DNA of 64,000 nt, taken from the NCBI RefSeq assembly GCF_014356525.2, contig NC_052505.1, positions 7,030,671-7,094,670 of the forward strand, read 5' to 3'. Position 1 is the stretch's first letter; each line of letters opens with the position of its first letter. This document shows, one piece after another, positions 11,801-23,481 of the stretch. A model generated the notes under the pieces. It was not told where the DNA came from, did no database searches, and worked only from the letters and a program-made list of their open reading frames with translations. The DNA is from Nilaparvata lugens (lineage: Eukaryota > Arthropoda > Insecta > Hemiptera > Delphacidae). Both the position numbers and the translations under genes were made by a program.

Positions 11801-14800
11801 TTTGTCTGTACCGAAGACAGACGGCCGCCCACAAAGCAAAACAGCGTGAAGGGGTGGGGGTGCACAGAGCATAAGGATATCCCTAATTGAGGCTGAGGCA
11901 CGAGAGACCTCCTCAGGGCACGGAAACGACCAGTCAAGTTCGCTCAACAGCTGATCAAGTCAATTTCTTACATCTTCCCGGCAATCGGCGCTTGTTAACG
12001 AACTGTACTGGTGTGTTATTATCACCATCATCTGTGAAAGCCGACAGATCTAATGAATGCAACACGTGTCTCATCCATCGCCCAAACCACCGCATTAGGC
12101 TACAATAGTTCTACAATAAATGACAATAATATTAATAGTACAATTCTCTTTCAAAAGTGTTGCTTGTAATGGAACCTAAATGTTTACACTCTAGTACCTG
12201 GAATACAATTACCAGGCAAATGCCCTACGCAAACAAACGTACAATGATTTAGTGAAGATTAGATTCTCAAAATTTTTAATTGTAAATAATTGATTAAACT
12301 ACAGGATAATAAAATTTATTTGCAACAATTTTTGGATTTAATCTCAAATTCACATGATTTTTAATTATAGAAAAGACAAAACTAATGGTTAAAAATTTAT
12401 TGATGATAATTCCATTTCTCACGAAAATACTTCCAATATCTCACTATTGTAATGAAAGTTCAATCAATAATATATTGAGTTTAGTTCTAGTCTTTCAGTA
12501 GACTTCAGTGAACTCAGTGTCTACCTACTGTTCAATGCGTTTTGAAATGACAGCTGCCCTCATGGGTCAAATAAACTCACTGGCAAAACTAGATTTTGGT
12601 GAAGTGCCAAATAGAACACTCTTTGATGTGAGGATATACAAGAAACGCCAACAAATAAGTGGGCCTTAAGCTAGCTCCTTTGTATATCAAGATGAGATAT
12701 CGTAGATCAAAGGGAAGCAAATGTAGAATTCGAATGTTCTGAGAGCTTGGAATAGACCAGTCTAAAGAGGAGAGATTCTGATAATTTGGAAACAAAACTT
12801 TAATAAACACGGAAAAGACTAGATCACACTGTATAGAGTTCTCAGTAGTTCCTACAAGTAGATTTAGAATATTTAAATTATAATGCAGAGTTCCATATTT
12901 GAGTGAAAAAGGCTGTAGCGAAATTGCACTCCAGGAATATTGATAAATAGAAATATCATGAGATAAGAGAAAATAAAAAGGATTTCAAGATTGTAAAATT
13001 ACTGTAGTGAATGAACCGTTAATCTAATACAGACATCAAAAAACATTCAAACACTGCTTTTGAAACCATTATAATTTCCAAAGTTAATATTATGCAATGA
13101 TCCAACTATTAATTGTTGGAGATTCAAAAACGAAGATTCTTAACCACTATACTATACTATACTGAAGTTGTAACCATGTAACTTTCCGCTTGTTTAGAGA
13201 GCAGTTATTTTCCTACGCTGAGAGCAGGAGTAATTCATTAACAGATTTAGGAATCCATGATCACAAAAAAGCTGATGATGAATTATGAAGTCGTGTAACG
13301 ACTGTACATACAGGATTTACAGTTCCAATTTCAGGTGAAACTCGTTCATGAGAGAGATAAAGAGACGAGAGACTATGATCCAATATTTAATCACGCGTCG
13401 ATGCAATCACCTGTGCAGGTGATGAATGCTATTAGCCAGTACAGAATTCGATCACCATGAACGGGACAATTTTTCGGAAAAAATTATGTCAACTCGAAAA
13501 TCAAATGATTCTCCCAGTGAATCGAATTTCTCTCTTTGTCGGCCGCAATTTCATCCTGCTCTTCACGCGACACCCAATTGCAGAGAATACACGGTACGAA
13601 GCCATGCGTCCGTCCATCCGTCGAATTAAAATTTGCAGCACCAGAACAATTTTCAATTCGTTAAAATTCTCTCGGCTTGAAAAAGTTCAATTTTTCATTC
13701 AACTGTTTCTGACCCAGTAGCATCATTGCCCTTTTCATCATGCAGTCTTTTTATGCATGACTAATCATATTTTCCTCGTTATATGACTACCACCATCAAA
13801 TACTGTACTTGAAAAAATGTTGGAGATCTTTATTGACAGAAGAACTTCAATTATTCATTCATCGCAAAACATATTTTCTTCTTATGAACTCATAATGCCA
13901 TAAGACTTCAAGGGAAAGTTTGGAATTTCACTATCATTATTATCGTCAGAGAAAAACTGGACCATTATTTTTTTAGTGATCCAAGAAGGGCCTGATAATT
14001 CTATCACAGTACTCAACCAGTTGGATTCAGTCACAAGTTAAATAAATATCATTGAGCATCATGAGTATGTATTTCAAATTATGTCACGATCAGCACATCG
14101 GGATGTGATGTAAAAATCATTGGAACTGGATATAACGAACCTACTTCTTATTTAGAAGAATGAAGTATTCAGAAAAGTTGAGGGGTATTTCCCTCGATAA
14201 ACACAATCAGCAAATAAAAATATTTTTCTACAGTGTTACGGACTCTAAATAAAGGCGGATAGAATCTGCGAAATGAGATAAAAGTGTCGCGAAGATTGCT
14301 GCGACAAGCTGAGCAAGTTCATCTGTGTAGCAACAGAATTAAAATTGAATTTGCAGAGAATGGGATGCTGAGAGGGAACGAGGGAGGATCTGCGATGCCA
14401 ATCCAATAAGTTGAAATTGAAATGCAACGAGCAGAAATAAAGAAGGGCTTGAAAGGGAAGTGAACAGGGAAAAGGCTGAGCAGGGAAGGGGGGGGGGGTG
14501 GCAGAAGACAAGAGGGATTATCTCAGGGCTGAAATGGAGTGGCAGACAAGCCTATCTGCTTGCTTGCACATGCATACTGGGATGAGAGACGACAACCAAA
14601 CTATACTACACGACTAGCAGATTGTACCAGAGACTCAGCGGCTTACATTTAGAATTGGGATTCACCCCGCACCAAGTCAACATACCGGCAAAAACGACCG
14701 GAAAATGAACTGTTCGCGGGTGCCTACTCTGGAAGGCGGATGCTCTCGATTTTTCCAATTTTCCACCACTATGACTACGCAGCTATATTCATTTTTCCAT

Positions 14801-16977
14801 TTCACAAGCCGACTGACTAAAAGCTCACATAGCAGCAGCGTGCTAATTGATTCAATACAATTTATCTATTCGGCTTGCTTTTATATTCATTGATTATTTA
14901 GACTAAAATTCATCCCATTACTGTGAAGATTTGTAATTGATATTTTTTGACTGTGGCATGTAGAACTATGTCCTATTAAAAGAAATAAGAAATAAGCGTT
15001 CATCTGAAAGTTACAACCGGTTCAGTTTTCAAATCAAGCCAATCAGATGAATTACAAACTGAAATGATTAAAAGAAAAACGTTTCAAGAGAGATATTTTA
15101 ACAAAATTATCTTTGAGATTCTTTCATTTACAACTAAAACGAATTGAATGTTTATGATACAGATCTTCGTTCTTGAAATTATTCTGTAAAATATCAACGG
15201 TTCAAAAGTGGAGAGAAAATTATAACGTATTGTATTGAATACAGCGACTATTAAAAAGGTTTCATTCATGAAAAACTCAACTCGTCCTCGTATTGCTTGG
15301 AAATTTTTTAAATGTAAACACGCTCAGTTCATTAAAACAGTTTCCTCAAAAAGTGGTGAGAAGCATCTCAACATGGTAGGGCCACTTGACTAAATTCAAG
15401 TCGCTTTTTGAAGAATATAGCTTCGCCTGCCGCTTAGCCAGTTAGACCGAAACCACCTGAGTCTCCTTTTCATGTTTTTCTTTTTGTTTTAATTAATTAA
15501 CACGACAAGCAATTAGTGATGTCATAGAACAAAGGCCATTCATTCATCCGCATCCGCCACTGCTCTTTTAATCGGTCTACTGCTCTCGCAGTATCATTTT
15601 ATTAGTCCTCATAAAGACTACTGGAAAACGGGCTCACAACATTTTCACCCGTTAGCTATTATTTTCCTTGAAACATGACAGAAGAGGTACGACATAACTG
15701 CACAGGAAAAAAATATGAAACCTTACTAAGAATTCTTACAAAGTACTTTATCCTCAACAAATGAGCTCAACACATTAGCATCTCTTGAAAATTCCGTCAT
15801 TTTAAAGGATCGATAGCTTTTGACTGTTTCATAGTGCTCAATGTATTTCATTTTGGGTTGGAATCACAATAGGAATACTGTCATTCTGACTGTAGGACCG
15901 CAGGAAAGCCCTGACATATTTATTGGCGTGTGAAATTTGGATAAAACAAAAAACCTCATTCAAAATAACACAATGCTGAAGACGGAATTTTATTATATTT
16001 TTTTCCTTTCAGCACGAATTATGATTATAGGTTTACCAATCCCCTTCTCATGTAATCTTAATATCTTGTGTATCTTAATAGTAAAACTCAACTGATCATT
16101 CTAAGAATATTTTATTTTCTGAAAAACAAATTTCATAATCTTCACTCTCCACGAAATATAAATTGAATGAAAAATTCACTCAGATCAAACAAAGGGAAAA
16201 CAATTCTAACAGTGTAACAGAACTTGAGAAAATACTATTGATCACAATTCGAGCAACTGGAAATTGGTTTCAACAGTAACTGTCGGTTCACACAGTAACT
16301 AGGTTTCAACCAAAGTTGGTTGGTTTGTCAGTAGAGAGACGACTCTGTTTCAAATTTGGCTAGTAGGAATGTTGAAGTGCAAGAGGAGTAAAGTGGCACT
16401 GGATATAGTAAAGAAAATGGAGTAGGGTAGGAGGGAGGAGAGGTAGGAAAGCTGTTGCTGTTTTTGGATACATGAGAAGTTGATAGGGGTGGTTGGGGGA
16501 AGGCTGGTATGAAGGGGGAACTCTCGTGCGCGCAAGATCGGGGAATCCCCGACGCCATCTTGTATCTTCGACCCCCAGCAGCGCAGAACACCCCTTCCCG
16601 TCCCTACCACCACATAAACAACACCCTCACCAAGCACAGCCCGAGAATTTCATTTCACGCTCCACAACATCAGCGCAAACCAATTTACTAACGAGTCGAA
16701 TTGTAATATTGTGAAGGTAATGGCAATCATCATAATGATCCTTGTGCCCTTCAACAACCAAGAAAAGTCTTAACTGATGAAAATTGATAGAAAGACTCAG
16801 TTTCATGACATTGGTAAAACTTAAATAGATTCTCAAAAGAGCCTTATAATATTACTTCCTATGGATAATCTTCAACGATTTAGAAGCATTATTTATCCAA
16901 AAGGATTTTGAAAATGGATAATAGAATAACTAGACTAGAAAACCGATCACCATAAACCCCCGTACAGTACACGGGAA

Positions 16978-17138
16978 TAGTAATTTATTTATACATTCAT
17001 ACATTGATAGATACAATATAATTCTCAACTATGAATGATTGGGAAAGGAACAACAGGCTTAAAACCCAAAACTGTTCCTTTCCCAAATTCAGATAGAAAT
17101 TGTCCAAAAATAGGTTATGTAAACACTTCATGATTTTT
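16978..17138 (-). mobile_element. Retroelement 3' tail (SINE-like), 'CCCAAAACTGTTC' family
   Basis: An A/T-rich tail (complement of TTTATTTATACATTCATACA) leads into ACAGGCTTAAAACCCAAAAC and TGTTCCTTTCCC, then TTGTCCAAAAATAGG. The same modules occur in opposite orientation at 30425-30575 and partially at 35895-35960 and 58490-58590. It could be a SINE or the 3' UTR of a LINE. A (TA)n run follows. Confidence 0.5.
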
Positions 17139-17139
17139 G

Positions 17140-17143
<4 letters not shown>

Positions 17144-17204
<61 letters not shown>
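17144..17204. repeat. (TA)n microsatellite
   Basis: About 30 uninterrupted TA units. Confidence 0.95.
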
Positions 17205-17207
<3 letters not shown>

Positions 17208-18659
17208 AAGTTGAGTTAAAACCAAATTAAATAAGAATACTTCACTAGATCACTACCATCACTCAAATAAATAAGTGATAGATAATAAATGTCGAGTAAT
17301 AAAATGTAATTGTAATAGATGTTCATCAACACATGGGAATACATGATACTGATTCATTCATACTGATTGATTCAAACAATCAATATTTCTGGCTGGCTGG
17401 GAATGAATTCATTTTTTAATGCATTGATAAATATGATATTGGACAGGAAGTAATATAAATACCAAATCATGATTGTTTAGGATAGTTTAGACGAGAATTC
17501 AAGCTAAGCCTTATTATCTGATAATCGAGGGACATAATTTATTCCTACTAATATGATGGTTCAATTCTCAAAGTTATAATTGAGTTATTATTGAGGAACT
17601 TGTGTATCAATGTCATTGAAGATGAAATCATGCGTCATATCGAACATGCAACATGCAACTACCGCACAAGAGAAACAGAAAATAATACTTATGATAATCT
17701 TATCTAAATGAATGAGGAATCGAGTGAATGAGTTATTTGAGGTAAGTAACACACTTCGAGTAATTCCATCCTCGCTCATGAAAATGAATATTCAATTGTC
17801 ATGACAATTCGGCGGTGAGACTTGTATATACGAAAGAACATGTCGAACGCTTCCCTTGAAGAATTAATTTCTCATTTTGCAGTTGAAGAGATTTCCAGGA
17901 AGCTTGAGAAGGAATTATAAAGACTTTAATTGAAAATCATTGGAAGAGCAAGATATCATTATGGAGGAATTTTAGCAATTGGAAGAATATTATGATGATA
18001 CAATGTTCATCAACTTGATTGGATATTCCATGCTACTTTCTCAAATCAGATTAATTTGAATTTAAATTTATAATGAGGAAATTATGACTGGAATATTTGA
18101 TTTTGGGAAAGCTGAAAAAATGACTAATTTAGCACAAGCAGAAATAGAAAAGTGTAAACAAATTGAGGATTCGTGATTGATGAATTTAATTGTTTTGAAC
18201 AACTACCACAAACCACATTAGTTACAGAATCATTGAGATATTTGACTCATATCAATTATGGATAAGTTCCACAACATTAACATTATAACATTTTTATTAA
18301 ATGCTCTACATGAGAATTAATTATTAGGCAACCTGGTTTTCAAAATAATCAAAAATATTTGATTGAGTATGAAATTTTCATACCAGTTTCATTCTTGTAA
18401 ACACTAATGATTCTGACCGAAAAACATACAAATAACTGTTCTTCGTAAATAAATGTAGCATGGAATGATTCTTGTCGATGAACATATCAAGTAAATGAGT
18501 TATCAACCTGGAGAATGTCGGGAGCTTCAGTAGAGCTAAGAAAAAATGTAGAGAACTCAAGCTAGCTCAAATATCATAAATAAATTGTGAAATCATAGAA
18601 TGGATTCTCTGCCTTTTGAATCGGGTGAGAGCTGAATCATAAATAATATTAACGTGGAA

Positions 18660-19300
18660 TAATACATGATATGTAAACATTGTTAACATGTTTAGAAATG
18701 ATGATGACATGGCTGTTGTCAATAATAATGAAGTCTTTTTCTCATAAATTTTTTGAACATAAAACATTGAAGATAGAAGAACATGTTGATTAACATGAAA
18801 ACATTGGTGACCTGTTTAGTAATGATGATAAAATGTATGTTGACAATAATAATGGAGTCAGAAGAACATGAAAACGAATCGTGATAAAGATACCATCTCA
18901 GAAGATTACAACCGATGAAGTTTTTGAACATAGAACATTGAAGATAGAAAAACATATAAATCAACATGAAAACACAGATATAGGAATGATGATGAGATGT
19001 CTGTTGACAATTATAATGGAGTCAGAACATGAGAATGAATCGTGATAGAGATACAATCTCAGAAGATTACAACCGATGAAGTTTGAAAATAGAACATTGA
19101 AAATAGAAGAACATATAAATCAACATGAAAACACTGATAAGATGTTTAGGAATGATGATGAAATGTCTGTTGACAATAATAATGAGGTACTTTTTAGTAA
19201 CATGGAAACATTAATAGAGAACATAGAAATGGAACGTGATAGAAATAGACTATATCAGCAGAAAACAACCGATGAAGATACATCAACAGTCTGAGAACAT
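18660..19300. repeat. Degenerate tandem array, period about 165 bp
   Basis: Three to four diverged units share the anchors GAACATAGAACATTGAAGAT (starting near 18755, 18922 and 19085), AATCAACATGAAAACA, and AATGATGATGA...TGTTGACAATAATAATG. The last unit is open for about 70 codons on the plus strand (19076-19294: KFENRTLKIEEHINQHENTD and onward). Earlier units keep parts of the same reading with frameshifts. It lies inside the pangolin intron, just downstream of exon 19665-19530. Confidence 0.7.
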
Positions 19301-19454
19301 GTTGGGAAATGATGACTGTTGTCAGTAAGCAGTTTTTCTCAAGTGAAAAGATACAGTTTTCCAGAATGAAAAATTGAAATAGCCGAGGAAGAAGATAGAC
19401 CATGACACCGATGCGCTGATTGAAGTGGAATAAAATAGTAATGGACTAGCTGAC

Positions 19455-19529
19455 CTGAGGCTGCGAGGATGGGCCCTAACCTCTTCCACTCGTGGGGAGT
19501 GATGGGTGGGGGGGCACGCCAGTACTCAC
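19455..19529 (-). other. pan: Possible in-frame 3' extension of the pangolin exon (alternative donor)
   Basis: Past the main donor at 19529 the reading frame stays open and GC-rich for exactly 75 nt ([20 protein letters not shown] and onward) to a second potential donor, CCTCAG|GTCAGC at 19454. Using it keeps phase 1, so the next exon 3908-3818 still joins in frame and adds 25 residues. The second donor is weaker than the first (GTCAGC versus GTGAGT). Confidence 0.4.
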
Positions 19530-19665
19530 CGGCCCCCTTCGGGTCCAGCTGGTAGGGTGGGATGCCCATGTGGGCGGGGGGTGGCTGGCCCAGGTGCTCC
19601 CCGTTGTGACAGAAGAACGGCAGTCCGGCTCCCGGGTGACCCGCACCCAGGCCCATCTTGCTCGC
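19530..19665 (-). CDS. pan: Pangolin/TCF exon encoding the LPFFCHN...PPYQLDPK segment
   Basis: This is a coding exon of pangolin, the single insect TCF/LEF factor. The acceptor TTTGTTTCAG is followed by 136 nt and the donor GCCG|GTGAGT. It encodes [34 protein letters not shown] and [12 protein letters not shown], closely matching the insect pangolin signature FFCHN...[15 protein letters not shown]. The exon starts in phase 0 and ends in phase 1, exactly compatible with exon 3908-3818. The exon is markedly GC-rich against its intron. The upstream partner is uncertain: the 42-bp phase-0 exon at 39173-39132 is the best candidate in the window. Confidence 0.93.
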
Positions 19666-20378
19666 CTGAAACAAACACAAATCATATTAACATCATTTCA
19701 TAATAATTAACATGTTATAATAAATATGCACAATTATTATATAAGGTTTTCACTTGTCACAAATTTTAAACATTATTCTTACACTGGTATCAAATGTATC
19801 AGAATAAAACCATCAACAGTGGTATCAATTATTGATCCATTTTAACCTAATGTGATTTATTGCCAAGACTGATGAAAACCTATGAACTACCCATGATTTG
19901 TTGCAATAATTATGGTTTCAAGGATTACAGTATTTGTGATCTGGGGTAGAATTTGTACACGATGAATTATGTTTCATCAATTTTCAGGAGGAAGTACAAA
20001 TTCATCACCAGATATTCTTAATATTTTATCATTAAAATACACACTGATGATTTCCATCACATTACTGTATCAACGATGAATAAAATTGATAAAAATATTT
20101 ACGTGAATCGTCCAACTCTTCTCTTCAATTTCCGCAGGGCATATAAAAACGTCATTAAATATTGAAATGATATCCAATTATATCGGTGCTATGAGTCGAA
20201 TCTAAATAAAATAATCTATGAAAGTGATGCGTTGATGGACAGTGTATGAAAATTGATCAATATAACGTGCAAGAAAAGCTTATTGTTGAGGATAGAAAAA
20301 AATAATATCAAGAGAAAGCAGTGCTTGAATGAAGAGCAAAACAGGAGTTGAAGAATGAATGGAAATATAGGAATTAAA

Positions 20379-22148
20379 TTAATGGAGGGATGAAGTAAAA
20401 AAAAAATGAAACAAACACACACACAATGAATATGCTCGGCATGCCTGTTTGGCGAGAGCCATGACGTCACGAACGACGAGAAGCAGATTGGGCTCGATGG
20501 GTTCAGTCTCCATCCAGGAGAGCGCCTTCACCAGGCAGGAGACCGCCTCCGACGCGGTGACTGCACCGGGTGGAGACCGCTCCTCGTCGGCCGCCGCCTC
20601 CACGGGCTCAGGCTTGACGTAGACCACCTCCGTCCGGGTCAGCTGGCCAGCTACCCACGAGGCCAGATCCTCGTCAGTCACCTCGAGGCCGAGGTCGTGG
20701 CACAGCCACTGCAGCTCCAGCAGCAGCATACGGTCGTGTTCCAGCTGCAACGGGGTGCTGGCCGGTGCATCGAACGATAGTGGAGGTCGCGAGTGAGCCG
20801 TCAACGGCGAAGCATCGGCCGGCCGCCAGCACCGTGAAAACGAGTCCGGTCTGATGTTCAACCAAGCCTTGTGCAGAATCGGAAAAGCGTCCTTCAGAGT
20901 GAACGTAGACAGCCACTGAGTGACGGGGCGACTCTGCTGTTCAATGAGCGCATTATGCAGAAGAAGCATCGCATACCTCGATCTCAGCTCTGCCTCAATC
21001 AGTTTCTGCTCAGGGATCGAAGTCCTCAGCACATCCCTCTTACTATAAAGCACCAACCTCACTTTACCATCAGCTGACACGCAGTCACTCGTCGAAGGAG
21101 CGAAATCTGTTTTCTCAGCAACCAGTAGAGCTCCGTTGGGATTCAGTGCTAGAGCAGCCGGAACAAACTCCTTGTGGAACCACCATGTAAATAAATCGGA
21201 AGTGAGTCGTCCGACTCCACCGCCGGCATACACGACCGGCTGACTAAGCATGTTGACATTCTGCAGACAGGCGGGGCGCCACTGCTTGCCTGTTATCAGT
21301 ATCCGAGTTCTGTGGCGACCCGATCTATTGCCAGCCATCAACAACCAAACTCCATCCTCAGGGGACTGCACATCCAGCGTTCTGTCCGGCAAACTAGTCC
21401 AATCAAACTGAAATCCAAATGCACAGTAAACCTGATCATCAGTGTAACTCCCCACTTGCATCACCTTTTCCAATTCACTTTCCTCTTCACTGTCATCATA
21501 ATCACCAATCGACGGCTCCGCCTCTCCTGTTGAGTTATCATCGTCCGACGTTCCTTCATCATTCTCCCTGAACAGTCCATATCTCTTCTGCCATGTACGA
21601 ATCCACTCCTTATCAAGACCTTTAAGGAACATTTTCGATGCTCCCATCCTCTTAGCAAGATTGAGAGCTTTCTTCAGAATTTCATCCAATTCAACCAAGC
21701 TACCACCAGAAAGCCTTCTATTACTACACACACTACCTCCTTGTCTTCTTTCAAACCACCTGTACAAAATCCGCTCTAAATCAATCTCCCTGAATGCTTT
21801 CGACTTTTTAGACGCATCAGAATCTTTGCGTGTGCTGTTCCCATTCACCTGTTTAACTCTACTCAATTTCTCTCTCACTTCTTCTAACTGGTCATCAGAT
21901 AACGAGTTACCTCCATCACTGTGTTCTTTGTTGTCATTATTTAATCCATTTCTCAGATCAGTATTAGTACTGGTTCTATCATCTGATTCAACGTTAATGT
22001 GACTTTGAGTTCCATCATCGTCCGAATTGCATTCTGTTTTCAAAGCTTCTTTGTTGCTCGCTGGACTCGATTGGGGAGAGCGTTGTTGTGATTTACTACT
22101 CTCCATCTTACTTCTTATAATTTTAGCTTCAAGAAGCTTTCGAGACAT
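20379..22148 (-). CDS. CENP-B/pogo-type transposase-derived protein, intronless
   Basis: This is a 589-residue frame on the minus strand starting at ATG 22148 (a second Met is residue 15). Residues 1-115 are Ser/Asp-rich. Residues 120-192 match the CENP-B-type helix-turn-helix (IDLERILYRWFERRQ ... EWIRTWQKRYGLF). Residues 239-445 follow the DDE_1 fold of Tigger/pogo/jerky proteins: QVYCAFGFQFDW-TSLPDRTL, ILITGKQWRP, TDFAPS (D348), IPEQKLI (E380), and KDAFPILHKAWL...FSRCW. The first catalytic Asp (normally in a 'DETG' motif) is replaced, so it is probably not an active transposase but a domesticated DNA-binding protein. A unique C-terminal domain follows, with PEPVEAAADEE and a helical end. 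The 3' half is far more GC-rich than the 5' half. No TIRs are seen around it. It is nested in the pangolin intron on the same strand; the exact C-terminus (VCLFHFFFTSSLH) looks like read-through and may be mis-set. Confidence 0.85.
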   Translation of the reverse strand: MSRKLLEAKIIRSKMESSKSQQRSPQSSPASNKEALKTECNSDDDGTQSHINVESDDRTSTNTDLRNGLNNDNKEHSDGGNSLSDDQLEEVREKLSRVKQVNGNSTRKDSDASKKSKAFREIDLERILYRWFERRQGGSVCSNRRLSGGSLVELDEILKKALNLAKRMGASKMFLKGLDKEWIRTWQKRYGLFRENDEGTSDDDNSTGEAEPSIGDYDDSEEESELEKVMQVGSYTDDQVYCAFGFQFDWTSLPDRTLDVQSPEDGVWLLMAGNRSGRHRTRILITGKQWRPACLQNVNMLSQPVVYAGGGVGRLTSDLFTWWFHKEFVPAALALNPNGALLVAEKTDFAPSTSDCVSADGKVRLVLYSKRDVLRTSIPEQKLIEAELRSRYAMLLLHNALIEQQSRPVTQWLSTFTLKDAFPILHKAWLNIRPDSFSRCWRPADASPLTAHSRPPLSFDAPASTPLQLEHDRMLLLELQWLCHDLGLEVTDEDLASWVAGQLTRTEVVYVKPEPVEAAADEERSPPGAVTASEAVSCLVKALSWMETEPIEPNLLLVVRDVMALAKQACRAYSLCVCLFHFFFTSSLH

Positions 22149-23392
22149 TTTTGAATAGGATTGATTTTTTCAGATATAAGAGAACTGTATCGTAGAATTC
22201 AAAAATACCTCATTGTTGAAACAACTGTGAAGTTCATAAGAAACTGTGTGTGTTTGTGAGTGCGCATGTGTGGACAACAATGCTAAAACCTTTGCTCAAA
22301 TAAGTCGGTGGAGTAGCTTTGGAGTATATACAAACTTCCCCATAAAGAAGAAGATATTTACTGATATCTGAAATCAAATTTATGTTAACGGAGCTTAATT
22401 AATGTCTATTACAGATTGAAACTAGCTCATCTTTATTCCGAAACTACAAATGATGCCTTGAATTAGTGAAACATAACCTTGAAACCATTAGCATGACGAA
22501 AACGAATTTCACAATTCATGAATTGATAGTATTGTTCAGTATAGTATTGAACGAATAATAAATGCCTGTATTCATGTACAATATGCACACTATTTGAACT
22601 CGGCACTCTCTAGTATAATTGATCTTTCAAAGAGCATGCACCTGTCCTACATAATACCGCTTTCTCACAACATTCTAATAAACCATTCACAATCATAACA
22701 AAGTTGATAAACATAGAATCTATTATAAGAAAAGAATATCACTTTCACATATCACTCAATCACAAGTACAGGAAGATCTTGAGCACTGAACTGCAGTAAT
22801 TTCAATGTGATTCACAGACTATAGCGATCGCCTTCACAAATAATACTTCTCTCACAAAATGAACTGCATACAATGTATGTCATATTAACTGTCAACAAGT
22901 AATTTGCATTAATAGTTGTGAGTGAACACTAGATAATTGAACGCCTTATGACAATAATCGACAAAGTTGATGAGATTGGCTTGATTAACTGAAATTTGCA
23001 CTTATCACATGATTTCTGTTCGTTTAACACTGTTCAAAATGGTGAAATGAGCATGTATCGATTGTGGTAGGGCACTAAACAGCTGATCAGTTGGGTTGCA
23101 ACTATCGACCGGTGCCTGACCGCCAGGCGAGCAGACCAGCAACCTGGTGGACAGCCCAGGTGACCAGTCGGGCCGGCAGCCGCCCTGGCGACCCGCGACT
23201 CCCGGTTTCCTTCCAAAACGGCGAGATTGGCACCGCGCAGCAGACGCTCACCGTGCAAAGACAGCCGGCCGACTGAGCTCAAATATAAACTAGGAACGGC
23301 ACCGAGGAGAGTTCAAAGTCTGGCATGACGTGCAAGCCAGAGAGAGACAGAAATAGGGTTTTATAATGCTGTCTGCTAGTGTGTGTGTGTTC

Positions 23393-23401
23393 GCTTTGAT
23401 C
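23393..23401 (+). promoter_or_regulatory. TCF/pangolin consensus site GCTTTGATC
   Basis: An exact match to the published insect TCF HMG-box site SCTTTGATS. It is followed by TAG, giving TTTGATCTAG, which is repeated at the site 80 bp downstream. Confidence 0.5.
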
Positions 23402-23472
23402 TAGACACGGCGCGTCACAAAGCGACTTCAAAGCGAAGCCCAACACACAGATAGCTGTGTGCGTCCTCTTTG

Positions 23473-23481
23473 CCTTTGATC
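23473..23481 (+). promoter_or_regulatory. TCF/pangolin consensus site CCTTTGATC
   Basis: A second exact SCTTTGATS match in the same orientation, 80 bp from the first and also followed by TAG. Confidence 0.5.

Larger units (their letters stand above)
3909..19529 (-). other. pan: Pangolin intron (15.6 kb)
   Basis: Bounded by the donor at 19529 and the acceptor at 3909. It contains the listed transposons and repeats. The long stretch 8880-16970 has no exon, repeat family or RNA gene that I can support; short frames there (for example 9559-9765, 11642-11947, 14245-14511, 16328-16637) lack splice or homology support. At 10125-10205 there is a retroelement-tail-like segment (TTGCCTTTATCTATAGCAAT). 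Confidence 0.7.

Noticed and set aside
11642..11947. 101-residue minus-strand frame followed by a possible GTGAGT donor
   Set aside because: It starts only at TTG, resembles no pangolin segment and has no supported acceptor.
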